A model generated the notes under the pieces. That model searched no databases, had not been told where the DNA came from, and worked only from the letters and a program-made list of their open reading frames with translations. A program made the position numbers and the translations under genes. Shown in pieces: positions 36,294-45,620 of a stretch of DNA of 64,000 nt. Every line of letters begins with the position of its first letter. Positions within the stretch are counted from its first letter, which is position 1. This DNA is from Achromobacter animicus (GTDB lineage Bacteria; Pseudomonadota; Gammaproteobacteria; Burkholderiales; Burkholderiaceae_B): positions 248,001-312,000 of the forward strand of contig NZ_CADIJM010000004.1 in assembly GCF_902859585.1 (NCBI RefSeq), read 5' to 3'.

Positions 36294-36433
36294 GGTGTTC
36301 ACTCCTGTCATGGGTGGATGCAGGGGCGCATCGCGCCTGCCTGGAAATCGGAAATTGCCGCCAGCCCGCGGCATTGACGGGGCCGAAGCGAGTCTTTACA
36401 GTCAAACGCCGTATCCCCGTTTTCGTGCGCGAC

Positions 36434-37456
36434 ATGAACGACCCGCAAGCGCCCGCCACGGCCGCCGGCCCGGCGGTTCCCCCCGCGACACCGCCCCAAC
36501 CCGGCTGGCTGCTCAAGGCCGCCACCTGTCTGGTCTATTCCGGGGTGCTGGCGTGGGCGGTCTACAGCAGCCGGCCCGCCACCATGCTGGACGTCGCCAA
36601 GCTGGCTTTCGGCGGCGCCATTCTTCTGGGCCTCGTGCTGTTTGTCGTCCTGGGGGTCTTTTCGATCTGGACCCGCTTTCGCACGCCGCGCAACCGCCTG
36701 CGCATCATGCTGGGCACGGGGGTATTTCTGCTGGCCGCCGTGGCCGGGCCGCTTGCCGAACGCAACCACGACAACCGCCAGCGCGACATTGCCAACACCG
36801 AAATCCGCAAAGCCATCGACGCGCTGCGCCTGCAGGCCGGTGGCGGCAGTGGCGCGCCCGAGGACGTACCCGCCATCGACCCCTCGCCCAAAGCCACCGG
36901 CCCGTACGGCGAAATGGAACGGGCCATGAAGACCATCGCGGGCAAACGGCTGGCGCAGCATCGCGCCTACCTGCAGGAACTTAAGGAAATCGGCCTGCCC
37001 AAGCTGTTCGACGCCCGGCGGCTGGCGCGCGACTCGGGCCTGATCGAAAGCCGCCTGATCCTGGAACAGGCCGAAAAGCTCGTGCCGGGGTACCGCGAAC
37101 AAAGCATGGAAGTGCTGGACGGCATGCCGGCGCTGGTGCGTTCGATGACCATCGCCGAGCCGGAAAAGGACAAGATCCTGAAGGCGCTGCAGGACTCGCG
37201 GGCGGCCAGCACCGAGAAGCTGGCGCGCGTCTGGGACCTGGAAACGCAGATCCTGCACGAGTTCGGGATGATGATCACGCTGCTCGATGACAACCGGCAG
37301 TTCTGGTACGCGGACCGCGACGAGCTGATGTTCGGCCGCGACGCCGACCTGGCGCGCTTTCATCAGCACCAGGACGCCGTCAACCGGCTGGCCGGCGAGC
37401 AGGAGAACCTGGCGACGCAGTCCCTGGCCGCCATGCCGCAAGCGCCCTTGCGCTGA
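36434..37456 (+). CDS. Inner-membrane protein of unknown function
   Basis: The 340-residue protein has a Pro/Ala-rich N-terminus and three predicted membrane helices (about residues 28-45, 53-78 and 88-108). After these comes a long soluble part rich in charged helices (RLAQHRAYLQELKEIGLPKL and similar), which may form helical bundles. I recognise no domain. It diverges from the methionine gamma-lyase-like gene and converges on metI. A sensory or structural role is possible but unsupported. Confidence 0.7.
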   Translation: MNDPQAPATAAGPAVPPATPPQPGWLLKAATCLVYSGVLAWAVYSSRPATMLDVAKLAFGGAILLGLVLFVVLGVFSIWTRFRTPRNRLRIMLGTGVFLLAAVAGPLAERNHDNRQRDIANTEIRKAIDALRLQAGGGSGAPEDVPAIDPSPKATGPYGEMERAMKTIAGKRLAQHRAYLQELKEIGLPKLFDARRLARDSGLIESRLILEQAEKLVPGYREQSMEVLDGMPALVRSMTIAEPEKDKILKALQDSRAASTEKLARVWDLETQILHEFGMMITLLDDNRQFWYADRDELMFGRDADLARFHQHQDAVNRLAGEQENLATQSLAAMPQAPLR

Positions 37457-37489
37457 ACCGGATGATGTCACGCGCGCGGCTCGCATCGT

Positions 37490-38146
37490 TCACCGCTTGT
37501 GGTCGGCGCGGCGCGACAGCCACTCGCCGGTGAACTGCACGATCGACACCAGCGCGATCAGGATGACGATCACCTCGAACATCACCCGGGTCTCGTAGCG
37601 CTCGTAGCCATAGCGGATCGCGAGGTCGCCCAGGCCGCCCGCCCCCACCGCGCCCGCCATCGCCGACGCGTTGATCATGGCGATGACGCTGACCGTCATG
37701 CCGCCGATGATGCCCGGCAGCGCCTCGGGCAGCAGCACGTGCCGCACGATGTGCCAGCGCCGGCAGCCCATGGCGCGCGCCGCCTCGACCAGACCGGGGT
37801 CCACGTCGTTCAGGCTGACCTGCGCAATGCGCGCAAAGAACGGAATCAGGTTGGCCGACAGCGGCACGATCGCGGCCCATGTGCCCAGCGTCGTGCCGAC
37901 CAGAAAGCGCGTGAACGGCAGCATCGCCACCAGCAGGATGATGAACGGGATGGCGCGGAACGTGTTCACCGTGATCGACAGCGCCTTGTTGAACCGCGGA
38001 CGCGGGTAGAGATTGCCGGGCGCCGTGATGGTCAGCACCACGGCCAGCGCCAGGCCGGTCGCGATGGCGATGGCGGCGGAAATGCTTACCATCGTCAGGG
38101 TCTGCAGGAATGCCTGCAGGTACTTGTCAAGCATCGGTAGCGACAT
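37490..38146 (-). CDS. metI: Methionine ABC importer permease MetI
   Basis: The 218-residue inner-membrane permease has about five helices and the MetI motifs [18 protein letters not shown] and [25 protein letters not shown]; the latter is the EAA loop that docks on MetN. ATG 38146 overlaps the end of metN by 20 nt, with AAGG nearby; ATG 38134 is an alternative. It is the last gene of the minus-strand metQ-metN-metI order. Confidence 0.95.
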   Translation of the reverse strand: MSLPMLDKYLQAFLQTLTMVSISAAIAIATGLALAVVLTITAPGNLYPRPRFNKALSITVNTFRAIPFIILLVAMLPFTRFLVGTTLGTWAAIVPLSANLIPFFARIAQVSLNDVDPGLVEAARAMGCRRWHIVRHVLLPEALPGIIGGMTVSVIAMINASAMAGAVGAGGLGDLAIRYGYERYETRVMFEVIVILIALVSIVQFTGEWLSRRADHKR

Positions 38147-39230
38147 AGCCCAGCACCTTGATCTGATCGGCCACCAGCGCGGCGCGCGCGGCCTCTTCCT
38201 GTAGCGCGTGCGCGGGCACGGACACCAGCAGACTGCCCTGCGCATGGCCGCGCAGCCGGTCCAGTCCGCCGTGCAGCAGCGTGGCCCCCGTCCCCATTGC
38301 CGCCAGCGCCTGCAGCGACACGCCCTCCGGCCGATCCTGTCCAGTGAAGCGCAGGCGCAGCACCGCGACGCCGGGGCGTCCTTGCAGGTCGGGCACCAGC
38401 TTGGCCGCCAGGTCCGCTGGCAGGTCGTGTTGCAACGGCCGCAGCAGCGCGCGCGTGGCGTCGGCCTGGGGGTTGCCGAACACGCGCCACACTTCGCCCA
38501 GTTCGACGTTGCGGCCGCCGTCCAGCACCAGCACGTTGTGGCAGACCTCGCGGATGACGGCCATGTCGTGCGTGATCAGCACGACAGTCAGGCCCAGCTT
38601 GCGGTTGATGTCCAGCAGCAGGCCCAGGATCGACTGCGTGGTTTCGGGATCGAGCGCGGAGGTCGCCTCGTCGCACAGCAGGATCTCGGGCTCGTGGACC
38701 AGCGCCCGCGCAATGCCCACGCGCTGCTTCTGGCCGCCGGACAGCTTTGACGGATACACGTCGGCCTTGTCCCGCAGGCCCACCATCTCAAGCAGCGCTT
38801 CGACCCGCGCCCGCGCCGCGGCGGGCTCCACGCCGGCCACGCGTAGCGGCAGCGCGACGTTCTCGGCCACCGTCTTGGCGGACAACAGATTGAAGTGCTG
38901 GAAGATCATGCCGATCCGGCGGCGCAGGCCGACGAGCGCATCCTCGTCCAGGCTGCCCACGTCCACGCCGTCCACCCGCACGCGGCCGGCGCTGGGACGT
39001 TCCAGCATGTTGATCGAGCGCAGCAGCGTCGACTTGCCCGCGCCGCTGCGGCCGATGATGCCGAAGACCTCGCCGCGCGCGATCGAGAACGACACGTCCG
39101 ACAGCGCCACGACGGGGCCCGCGGGCCCTTGATATTGCTTTTGCAGGCCCTCGAACACGATGTGCGCGTCGCGCCCCGGCGATGGCGCTGCGCCGGCCGC
39201 GTCCGCGGCCAGGGAAAGTTCGCGTTGCAT
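38127..39230 (-). CDS. metN: Methionine ABC importer ATPase MetN
   Basis: The 367-residue ATPase has Walker A GRSGAGKS, signature KLSGGQKQR and Walker [16 protein letters not shown]. The C-terminal NIL domain (about residues 290-365) binds methionine in E. coli MetN and inhibits transport when the cell is replete. A 20-residue N-terminal extension precedes the ATPase fold. It lies 6 nt after metQ and overlaps metI. Confidence 0.96.
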   Translation of the reverse strand: MQRELSLAADAAGAAPSPGRDAHIVFEGLQKQYQGPAGPVVALSDVSFSIARGEVFGIIGRSGAGKSTLLRSINMLERPSAGRVRVDGVDVGSLDEDALVGLRRRIGMIFQHFNLLSAKTVAENVALPLRVAGVEPAAARARVEALLEMVGLRDKADVYPSKLSGGQKQRVGIARALVHEPEILLCDEATSALDPETTQSILGLLLDINRKLGLTVVLITHDMAVIREVCHNVLVLDGGRNVELGEVWRVFGNPQADATRALLRPLQHDLPADLAAKLVPDLQGRPGVAVLRLRFTGQDRPEGVSLQALAAMGTGATLLHGGLDRLRGHAQGSLLVSVPAHALQEEAARAALVADQIKVLGYVATDA

Positions 39231-39236
39231 CTTGGC

Positions 39237-40127
39237 TTAGAAGACCGGAATCACCGAACCTTCGAACTTGGTCAGGATGAACTGGCGAACCTCTTCCGAG
39301 TGATACGCCTTGACCAGCGCGGGCACCCACGGCGCGTCCTTGTCCTTCTCGCGCACGACGATGATGTTCACGTACGGATTGTTTTCTTTCTTCTCGACCG
39401 CGATGCCGTCGCGCGTGGCGATCAGCCCGGCCTGGTACGCAAAGCTGTTGACGATGGCCGCGGTGTCCACGTCGGGCAGCGAACGCGCCAGCACGACCGA
39501 TGCGCTTTCCACGAAGTTGAGCTTCTTGGGATTGGACGTCACGTCGGCCAGCGTGGCGGTGCCGGTGGCCGGGTCGAAACCGTCTTTCAGCGTGATCAGG
39601 CCCTGGTCGCGCAGGATGACCAGCGCGCGCGTCTGGTTGCTGGGGTCATTGGGAATGCCGACCTTCGCGCCCTCCGGCAAGTCCTTGAGCGACTTGTATT
39701 TCTTCGAATAGAACGCGATGGGCGAGATCAGCGTATTGGCGACCGGCACCAGCTTGTAGCCGCGCTGTTTGATCTGGTCGTTCAGGAAGGGAATATGCTG
39801 GAAGGCGTTGGCTTCCAGGTCGCCGTTGTTCAGCGCTTCGTTCGGGCTCGCGGTGCCGGTGATGACGACGGGCTCGACGGCCAGTCCGTTTTTCTTGGCC
39901 ACCTGCGTCACCACTTCCCAGATCTGCTCGTCCACGCCGCCGCGCACACCCACCTTGAGCGGCTTGGGGTCTGTCGAGAACGCCGGGCCGTGGAACATGG
40001 CGGCCGAGGCCAGCACGGCGCCCAAGATGCGCTTGAACAGCGGCGTCCATGCCATGCGCGATTGCTGCGCGCCTTGGGAAACGCCTGCATCCGCGGAAGC
40101 CCCGGCGGCAAGAATACGGATAGTCAT
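39237..40127 (-). CDS. metQ: Methionine-binding protein MetQ
   Basis: The 296-residue protein is a NlpA/MetQ-family binding protein. The mature part has KVGVRGGVDEQIWEVV, GTASPNEALNNGDLEANAFQHIPFL and GIPNDPSNQTRALVIL. The signal core is LFKRILGAVLASAAMFHG. It lacks the usual lipobox cysteine, so it may be a free periplasmic protein. Two starts are possible: ATG 40127 with GAGG 10 nt upstream (chosen) and ATG 40055, which gives a more normal signal peptide but a poor ribosome site. It leads the metQNI operon. Confidence 0.94.
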   Translation of the reverse strand: MTIRILAAGASADAGVSQGAQQSRMAWTPLFKRILGAVLASAAMFHGPAFSTDPKPLKVGVRGGVDEQIWEVVTQVAKKNGLAVEPVVITGTASPNEALNNGDLEANAFQHIPFLNDQIKQRGYKLVPVANTLISPIAFYSKKYKSLKDLPEGAKVGIPNDPSNQTRALVILRDQGLITLKDGFDPATGTATLADVTSNPKKLNFVESASVVLARSLPDVDTAAIVNSFAYQAGLIATRDGIAVEKKENNPYVNIIVVREKDKDAPWVPALVKAYHSEEVRQFILTKFEGSVIPVF

Positions 40128-40297
40128 GATGGAATCGCCTCTAAGTCAACGCAGTTATGAGAGAGACGATTCTAGGGATGGGGCTTATGCGCGCGAACGA
40201 ATAGTTGGTTGAGTCGTTATTACGGGGTTTTTTGGATATGGCGCGTTGGCATATGGCGCGCCGGCGCGGTGCCGAACGTGCAGTCAGGCCGGGTCCA

Positions 40298-40732
40298 TCA
40301 GAACGGCTTGACCACGGCCAGCGTCACGATGGCCGTCGCCGCCAGCACGACATAAGGCGCCTGCAGATCGATCAGGGGCGGCCGCTTGCCGCTGCCGCCG
40401 GCCATGCGCCGCAGCGATGCGCTTTGCATGCCGAGCAACCCCGACAGGCTCAGCGCAAAGGCCACCTTGATCCAGATCCAGTTCATCGCGAACCACCCGA
40501 ACGTCATGGCCAGATGCAGGCCGATGAGCCAGGTGATGACCATGGCGGGCGTGGTGACGTAGAGCGTCCAGCGGCGTAGCGCGTGGAGCATTTTGCGTTC
40601 CTTCGGCGCATCTTCGCCTTCCTGCGGCTGCGAGGTCAGAAGAAACAGGGCAACGAAGAGCGAGCCGCAAAGCCAAGCGACCGCGGCTGCGACGTGGGCC
40701 ATTTTGAGGAGTTGATATGTCATGCGCGGCAT
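40298..40732 (-). CDS. CopD/HemJ-like integral membrane protein
   Basis: The 144-residue protein has four predicted helices. The pattern with KMAHVAAAVAWLCG (His13) in helix one and WTLYVTTPAMVITWLIGLHLAM in the middle resembles HemJ (UPF0093) protoporphyrinogen oxidase-like proteins and the CopD family. HemJ acts in haem synthesis and CopD in copper uptake, but members this divergent are unassigned. Start codons at 40732 and 40723 are equally plausible. It lies alone, upstream of nothing obviously related. Confidence 0.75.
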   Translation of the reverse strand: MPRMTYQLLKMAHVAAAVAWLCGSLFVALFLLTSQPQEGEDAPKERKMLHALRRWTLYVTTPAMVITWLIGLHLAMTFGWFAMNWIWIKVAFALSLSGLLGMQSASLRRMAGGSGKRPPLIDLQAPYVVLAATAIVTLAVVKPF

Positions 40733-40828
40733 TATCGCCGCTCGCTGGAAGACCCGTGCGGCGCGTGCGCGCAGGCAGTTTGCGATACGGCAAACCGGGC
40801 GGCGGTCGATGCGCCAGGGTGTGGGGCG

Positions 40829-41734
40829 TTAGTTGCCGGACTGCGGCGCGGGCGGCGTGGCGGGTGCGGCGGGCGAACCCGTATCGGGCGTCGCTGCCGC
40901 GGGCGCTTTTTCCGTGGCCGATCCGGCAGCCGGCGCCCCTTGGACAGGCGAACCTGCGGCAGGCGATCCTGCGGCAGGCGACCCTGCGGCAGGCGAACCT
41001 GCGGCAGGCGCTCCCCCCGTAGGCGTCTTCGCAGGCGCTGCATCGCCAGCCGGGGCCGGCTTGTCACCGCCAGCCTCCGTCGGATTCAACGTATCCGCCG
41101 GCGCATTCGGCGCCACCACCGGGTCTGCGGGCGCGGGCGCCGGGGCGGACTTGGGCGCGGCGCCCTTCGTCCGCACGGGCGGCTCATGCGGCGCGGCAGC
41201 CGCCTGCGCATCCGGCAGGAACCGCTGCAGCAACTGGAAGAACCCGTCATAGAACTTGGGCCGCGTCACCGTCTGGCTGGCGGTCTTGACCAGCGAATCG
41301 TCGCTGCCCCCAAACGGCATGGACACCTGGCCCAACACGCTGACGCCCACGCTGGCCGAGTTGCCGGTGCGTTTGATTGAATAGCGGTCCTGCACGGCGT
41401 TCGCAAATACGGTGGTGCGGTCGCTCGCACCGCCGTCCGATGCACATTCGACGTTGAAGCTGATCTGCGTATGCTGCCCGTCCTCGCCCTCGAAGTTCTT
41501 GTGGCCCGTGACGCGAGACGGCTCGTACTTGTCGATGAGATAGCCCTGGCTGAGCAAGGCGCGCCGGCCCGCATCGCACGCGGCGCTGCTGGCCGCCGGA
41601 ACGCTGCGCGAATACGTATCCGTTTGCGCGAAGTCCTCGCGTTCGTAGACGGGCTTGGGGGAAGAGCATCCGGCCAGGACGGCCGTCAGGGTGGCAAACA
41701 ACGGAAAAGTGATACGGCGGGAAACGCGAGGCAT
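40829..41734 (-). CDS. DUF2242-type lipoprotein with repeat-rich C-terminus
   Basis: The 301-residue protein has a lipoprotein signal (ATLTAVLAGCSS; Cys23) and a folded part to about residue 180, containing RVTGHKNFEGEDGQHTQIS, that fits the DUF2242 family. The last 120 residues are Ala/Pro/Gly-rich with four perfect SPAAG pentapeptides. It is probably anchored to the outer or inner membrane, facing the periplasm. The function is unknown. It has no cotranscribed neighbour; the 302-nt gap upstream contains hairpins. Confidence 0.85.
   Translation of the reverse strand: MPRVSRRITFPLFATLTAVLAGCSSPKPVYEREDFAQTDTYSRSVPAASSAACDAGRRALLSQGYLIDKYEPSRVTGHKNFEGEDGQHTQISFNVECASDGGASDRTTVFANAVQDRYSIKRTGNSASVGVSVLGQVSMPFGGSDDSLVKTASQTVTRPKFYDGFFQLLQRFLPDAQAAAAPHEPPVRTKGAAPKSAPAPAPADPVVAPNAPADTLNPTEAGGDKPAPAGDAAPAKTPTGGAPAAGSPAAGSPAAGSPAAGSPVQGAPAAGSATEKAPAAATPDTGSPAAPATPPAPQSGN
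40946..41020. repeat. 15-bp tandem repeats in the lipoprotein gene
   Basis: Four units of CAGGCGANCCTGCGG lie end to end (40946-41005), differing only at the N position, and a degenerate fifth follows. On the minus strand each encodes the pentapeptide SPAAG. The low divergence between units suggests recent expansion or slippage. Confidence 0.9.
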
Positions 41735-42036
41735 GAGAGGTCCGGCGTGGGGCGACGACCTGCATTATCGGACAAGAAATCCGTTTATTTATTGGGGACA
41801 GGATACGCCGGAGATATGTTGAAACAGGTTCGAGCGGTCCGTCATGACCGCCAAAGCGGTTCCCCCTGCGTGCCGGCGGGCGCATCCCGTACCGGCACAC
41901 GTCGTAATTCGTATCGAAATCGGCGCGCCATTCCATGGCCCGCGCGCAACACCCTTCGCAACGCGTCAGTGCACACGTTCCTGAACCATGCCGATGCGCC
42001 GCGGGCCTGCTGCCGGCGTGCGGCGCAAACCCGCAA
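41735..42036. other. 302-nt gap with hairpins, no gene seen
   Basis: I find no convincing coding frame here. Inverted repeats GCGGTC/GACCGC (41834-41851) and GTGCCGG/CCGGCAC (41870-41898) lie downstream of the beta-lactamase gene on its strand and may end its transcript. The A/T-rich part near 41750-41820 probably carries the promoter of the DUF2242 lipoprotein gene. Confidence 0.5.
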
Positions 42037-43227
42037 TCAACGCGCGGCGCGGGCCGAGGACGGCTGCTCGTCCAGCTCGCCCAGGATTTCCGCCGCCAAG
42101 CGCACACGCGCTTCGTTCGGATAGTTGCGATTGGCCAGAATGACGATGCCCAACTTGCGCGCGGGCACAAACGCCACATAGGCGCCAAAGCCGTTGGTCG
42201 AGCCCGTCTTGTTGATCCAACTCTCGGCCAGCGGCGCCAACGGCGGTTGCAGCGCCTGGGCCGGATGGCTCTGGCTGTTCAGCGTGCCGGCGTTGGCCGT
42301 CAGCAGCGTGTCCAGCGCCACCGGATACGGAAACTGTTCCCACGCCATGTCCTGCGTCATGCCGCCCACCTGGTAATAGCCGACGTGGGTGTCGGCGAGC
42401 GCGCGGCGGATGTCCTTGTCCAGCACATCCATGTCCATGCTGGCTTCAACGTAGCGCAGCATGTCGCGCGCGCTGGACTTGACGCCGTAGGCCTCGGCCG
42501 CGAGCACGCCGGGATTCACGCGCACCGGAGCGCCCTGCTTGTTGTAGCCCTGCGCGTAGCGCGACATCTTGGCGGCGGGCACATTGATATACGTGCTGGA
42601 CAGGCCCAGCTTCGGAAACAGGTCCTTTTCCATCGCCTGCGAAAACGGCTGCTTCATGCTGGCGGCGGCCACGACGCCCAGCATGCCGATACTGGGATTG
42701 GCATACGAGCGATACGTGCCCGGCGCGTGCTCGGGCTTCCATGCCTTCAGGTATTGCATCAACTGCGCGTTGTCGCGCACCTCGTCGGGCACCTGCAACG
42801 GGAAGCCGCCCGTGGTGTGCGTGGCAAGGTTCACCAGCGTGAGCTTGGCGAACTCGGTGCCGGCAAGCTCGGGCACGAACCGCGCCGGACTGTCGGTCAG
42901 CGTCAAAAGGCCCTTGGCCTGCGCATAGGCGGCAAGCGTCGCGGTGAAGGTCTTGCTGATCGACCCCAGCTCGAAGAGCGTGTCCCGATTGACCGCGCGC
43001 CGCGTTTCCAGCGACTCGACGCCGTAGGTGTAGAAGCGCTGGCGGCCCTGATGCGTGACGGCGATCACCATGCCCGCGACGTCGTGCCGCCGCATGACCG
43101 CGCGGGCCGCTTCGTTCACGACGCTGTCGATGTAAGGCAATTCAGAGCGGCCAAAGGCGGGACCGGACACGGCGCTAAGAAGGCCGGCGCAAAAGAGGCC
43201 GGCGCAGAGGTGCCTACGGGTGGTCAT
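42037..43227 (-). CDS. ampC: Class C beta-lactamase (AmpC type)
   Basis: The 396-residue exported serine hydrolase has a signal peptide (about residues 1-26) and all class C motifs: SISK with nucleophile Ser89 and Lys92, YAN (Tyr175) and KTG (Lys340). The length and order match AmpC enzymes, which hydrolyse cephalosporins in the periplasm. No divergent ampR gene is present. Its upstream side is a 155-nt gap after the amidohydrolase gene, so expression is probably constitutive or controlled from elsewhere. Confidence 0.94.
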   Translation of the reverse strand: MTTRRHLCAGLFCAGLLSAVSGPAFGRSELPYIDSVVNEAARAVMRRHDVAGMVIAVTHQGRQRFYTYGVESLETRRAVNRDTLFELGSISKTFTATLAAYAQAKGLLTLTDSPARFVPELAGTEFAKLTLVNLATHTTGGFPLQVPDEVRDNAQLMQYLKAWKPEHAPGTYRSYANPSIGMLGVVAAASMKQPFSQAMEKDLFPKLGLSSTYINVPAAKMSRYAQGYNKQGAPVRVNPGVLAAEAYGVKSSARDMLRYVEASMDMDVLDKDIRRALADTHVGYYQVGGMTQDMAWEQFPYPVALDTLLTANAGTLNSQSHPAQALQPPLAPLAESWINKTGSTNGFGAYVAFVPARKLGIVILANRNYPNEARVRLAAEILGELDEQPSSARAAR

Positions 43228-43382
43228 GCAACGTTCTCAGGGAGGGGGACGGACAAACCGGCGGGATGGGCGGCGCGGCGATGCTGAATCGTACCGCGAC
43301 GCGCGTCCATCCAGGCGCATTTTTCCCTCCCTGCCGTGGCCTCAGGGCCTGGCGCAGGCGCGCCTTCGCCCTGCGCCCTGCG

Positions 43383-44699
43383 TCAGGCTAAGGCCGGCTC
43401 CGCGCGCAGCGGCTGAGCCGCATTCCCGATCCCCGTGCCGTCCTGCACCGTGCCGACTATGTCTTTGCAGACTTTCCCCTCCTTCATCACCAGAACGATC
43501 CGCGCGGGATCTACCAGCAGCGACAGATCGTGCAGCGGGTTGCCGTCCACCATGACGACGTCGGCCAGATACCCCGCCCGCAGCATCCCCAGCTCGTCAG
43601 GCCGCTGCATGATTTGCCCGCCCAGCCGCGTGGCCGCGACCAGCGCCTCGACCGGCGTCATGCCGATGTAGTCAACGAAGTATTGGAGGTCGTTGGCATT
43701 CGTGCCGTGCGGCATCCAGGCGAATCCGTAGTCGCCGCCCGGCAGGATGCGTATGCCGCGCTTGTGCATCTTGCGCAGGCTCTCCGCGGCGATTTCCAGC
43801 TCGCGCTTGTAGCCCATGCTTTCGGCTATGGCGGGCGTGATGCCGTAGTCGGACGCATGATAAGCGGTACGGACCAGCCAGCCGATGCCCGGCGCGACGA
43901 AATGCTTGTCCTTGTTGGCCTCCAGCATGTCCAGCGCTTCGTCGTCCGCGAAGCTGGCGTGATAGACCATTTCGATGCCGTGGCGCACGCATTGCTTGAC
44001 CGATTCGCTGGACCGCGCGTGGGCCGCGATCCGCTTGCCGTACCGCTTGGCCTCCGACGCCAGCATGGCGATCTCGTCTTCCGCGAAGGGCGACATTTCG
44101 GCCGGCAGGCCGGCGATGTATTCGCCCGACAGATTGATCTTCAGATGGTCGACGCCGTACTTGATGAACGTCCGGACCGAGCGGCGAATCTCTTCGGGAC
44201 CGCTGCAGACGCTGCCAAAGCTCAGCTCCTCGAAGTGCATGTGCGGCAAGGTGTTGTCGCCCAGCGCGCCGATGGTCGTGATCTCCTGGCTGCCAGCCAG
44301 GTAGCGCGGCCCCGGGCACTCGCCGGCCTCGATCGCGTTGCGCAGCACCACGTCCAGCCGCGGCTTGGCCGCCGCCGCGCCAATGGCGGACGTCCACCCC
44401 ATTTCCAGATAGCGCTTGGCCACGCGGACACACCAGAGGATGTGCTCCTCGGGCGGCATGAACTGAATCGCCGCCAGCGTGGGCTGGTCATTCCACGAGA
44501 AATGCGTGTGCGCCTCGGTCATGCCCGGCATCAGGAACCGGCCTTTGCCATCGATGACGCGGGCGCCGTCCCGGTTGACGCGTTCGGGCAGGCGCGCCAC
44601 CTCGGCGATGCGGCCGCCGTCGATGAGTATCTCTCCGTCAAAGACGTCGTCGCCGCTTCCGTCAAAGATGACGGCATTGGTAATTGCGATTTTGGACAT
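43383..44699 (-). CDS. Amidohydrolase family enzyme (imidazolonepropionase/prolidase-like)
   Basis: The 438-residue metal-dependent hydrolase shows the amidohydrolase layout. A small beta-sandwich formed by both ends (GRFLMPGMTEAHTHFSW) surrounds a TIM barrel with HLKINLSGE, KRIAAHARSSESVKQ and GGDYGFAWMPHGTNAND. GAGTVE-type metal ligands are present: His in AHTH and His in AAHAR. The bond cleaved may be a cyclic amide, lactone or peptide; no closer assignment is possible. It is the last gene after the FAH-alpha/beta hydrolase pair on the minus strand, 135 nt further on. Confidence 0.88.
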   Translation of the reverse strand: MSKIAITNAVIFDGSGDDVFDGEILIDGGRIAEVARLPERVNRDGARVIDGKGRFLMPGMTEAHTHFSWNDQPTLAAIQFMPPEEHILWCVRVAKRYLEMGWTSAIGAAAAKPRLDVVLRNAIEAGECPGPRYLAGSQEITTIGALGDNTLPHMHFEELSFGSVCSGPEEIRRSVRTFIKYGVDHLKINLSGEYIAGLPAEMSPFAEDEIAMLASEAKRYGKRIAAHARSSESVKQCVRHGIEMVYHASFADDEALDMLEANKDKHFVAPGIGWLVRTAYHASDYGITPAIAESMGYKRELEIAAESLRKMHKRGIRILPGGDYGFAWMPHGTNANDLQYFVDYIGMTPVEALVAATRLGGQIMQRPDELGMLRAGYLADVVMVDGNPLHDLSLLVDPARIVLVMKEGKVCKDIVGTVQDGTGIGNAAQPLRAEPALA

Positions 44700-44762
44700 G
44701 CGTAGTCTCCTCCTGGCCCGCGCAGGGCCGGAATTTTTTTATGAAAAGTGTTGATGCGAAAT

Positions 44763-44801
44763 CGGTGCTGCGGATCGATGCTGCGAAGCCGGTGCTGCGG
44801 A
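44763..44801. repeat. Short degenerate repeats upstream of the amidohydrolase gene
   Basis: CGGTGCTGCGGA occurs at 44763-44774 and 44790-44801 with a related CGATGCTGCGAA between them (44777-44788), at 13-14 nt spacing. They lie in the leader between the alpha/beta hydrolase and amidohydrolase genes. Function unknown. Confidence 0.5.
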
Positions 44802-44834
44802 CCAGGTACGGCGAGCCTGGCAGTCAGCCGCGCC

Positions 44835-45620
44835 TCACCGGCCCAGGCCCGAATGAAACGCCTGGAACGCTTCGATGCAGGCACCCGGCTGCTCAAACGT
44901 GGTCCAGTGCCCGCAGTCCGGCACGATGGTGCAGCGGCTGCCCGGGATACGCCCTGCCATCCCCTGCACGTTCGCTGGCGGCGCCACGCCGTCCTCGTCC
45001 CCCGTCACCAGCAGCACCGGCACGTCCAGGCGTTCAAGATCGGCAGACTTCGCGTCGGCCAGCGCTTCGCAGCTTTGCGCATACCCGTCCGGCGGCTGCC
45101 GCATCACGCTTTCGCGGACCAGGGCCAGCACCGCCGGCAGATCCGCCTTGGTGCGGCGGCTGGTGGCGCCTTTGACGATGGCATCGGCGATCTCCTGCAT
45201 GGCAGGCGCGCCCTGCCGGGCCAGCGCCGCGCGTGCCCGGATGCCCGGCCTCCCCGCCTCCGGCGGTTCGGCCAGCGGCCCGAACAGCACCAGCGACCGG
45301 ACCCGGGCCGGTTCCTTCAACGCCAGATGCTGCGCGACGATGGTCCCCAACGAATGCGCCGCAACGTGCACCGCGCCGCAGTCCAGCGCTTTCAGCACCG
45401 CGACCAGCGCATCGACATAGCCCGCGATGGACAGTTCGCCATCCGGCAAAGGCGACCTGGCGCTGCCGGGCAGATCCGGGCGGATGACGCGATACCCCGT
45501 CAACGCGCCCATCAGCGGCGTCCACGTGTTGGACGAGCCGCCCAGCCCGTGGATGCACAGCAATGCGGGCCCGTCGCCGTCGACTTCCACCGTCAGGCCA
45601 TTGATCGTCGTTGTCGTCAT
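44835..45620 (-). CDS. Alpha/beta hydrolase, 3-oxoadipate enol-lactonase-like
   Basis: The 261-residue cytoplasmic hydrolase has the oxyanion turn HGLGGSSNTW, nucleophile elbow AAHSLGT (Ser90), an Asp in GDEDGVAPP and the catalytic His in CGHWTTFEQP. The overall pattern is that of PcaD-like lactonases and meta-cleavage C-C hydrolases. Its start overlaps the stop of the FAH-family gene (ATGA), so the two are coupled and likely act in one pathway. Confidence 0.92.
   Translation of the reverse strand: MTTTTINGLTVEVDGDGPALLCIHGLGGSSNTWTPLMGALTGYRVIRPDLPGSARSPLPDGELSIAGYVDALVAVLKALDCGAVHVAAHSLGTIVAQHLALKEPARVRSLVLFGPLAEPPEAGRPGIRARAALARQGAPAMQEIADAIVKGATSRRTKADLPAVLALVRESVMRQPPDGYAQSCEALADAKSADLERLDVPVLLVTGDEDGVAPPANVQGMAGRIPGSRCTIVPDCGHWTTFEQPGACIEAFQAFHSGLGR

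Noticed and set aside
40128-40297. SAM riboswitch or other metabolite leader before metQ
   Set aside because: I looked for a structured leader with conserved cores and saw none that I could support.
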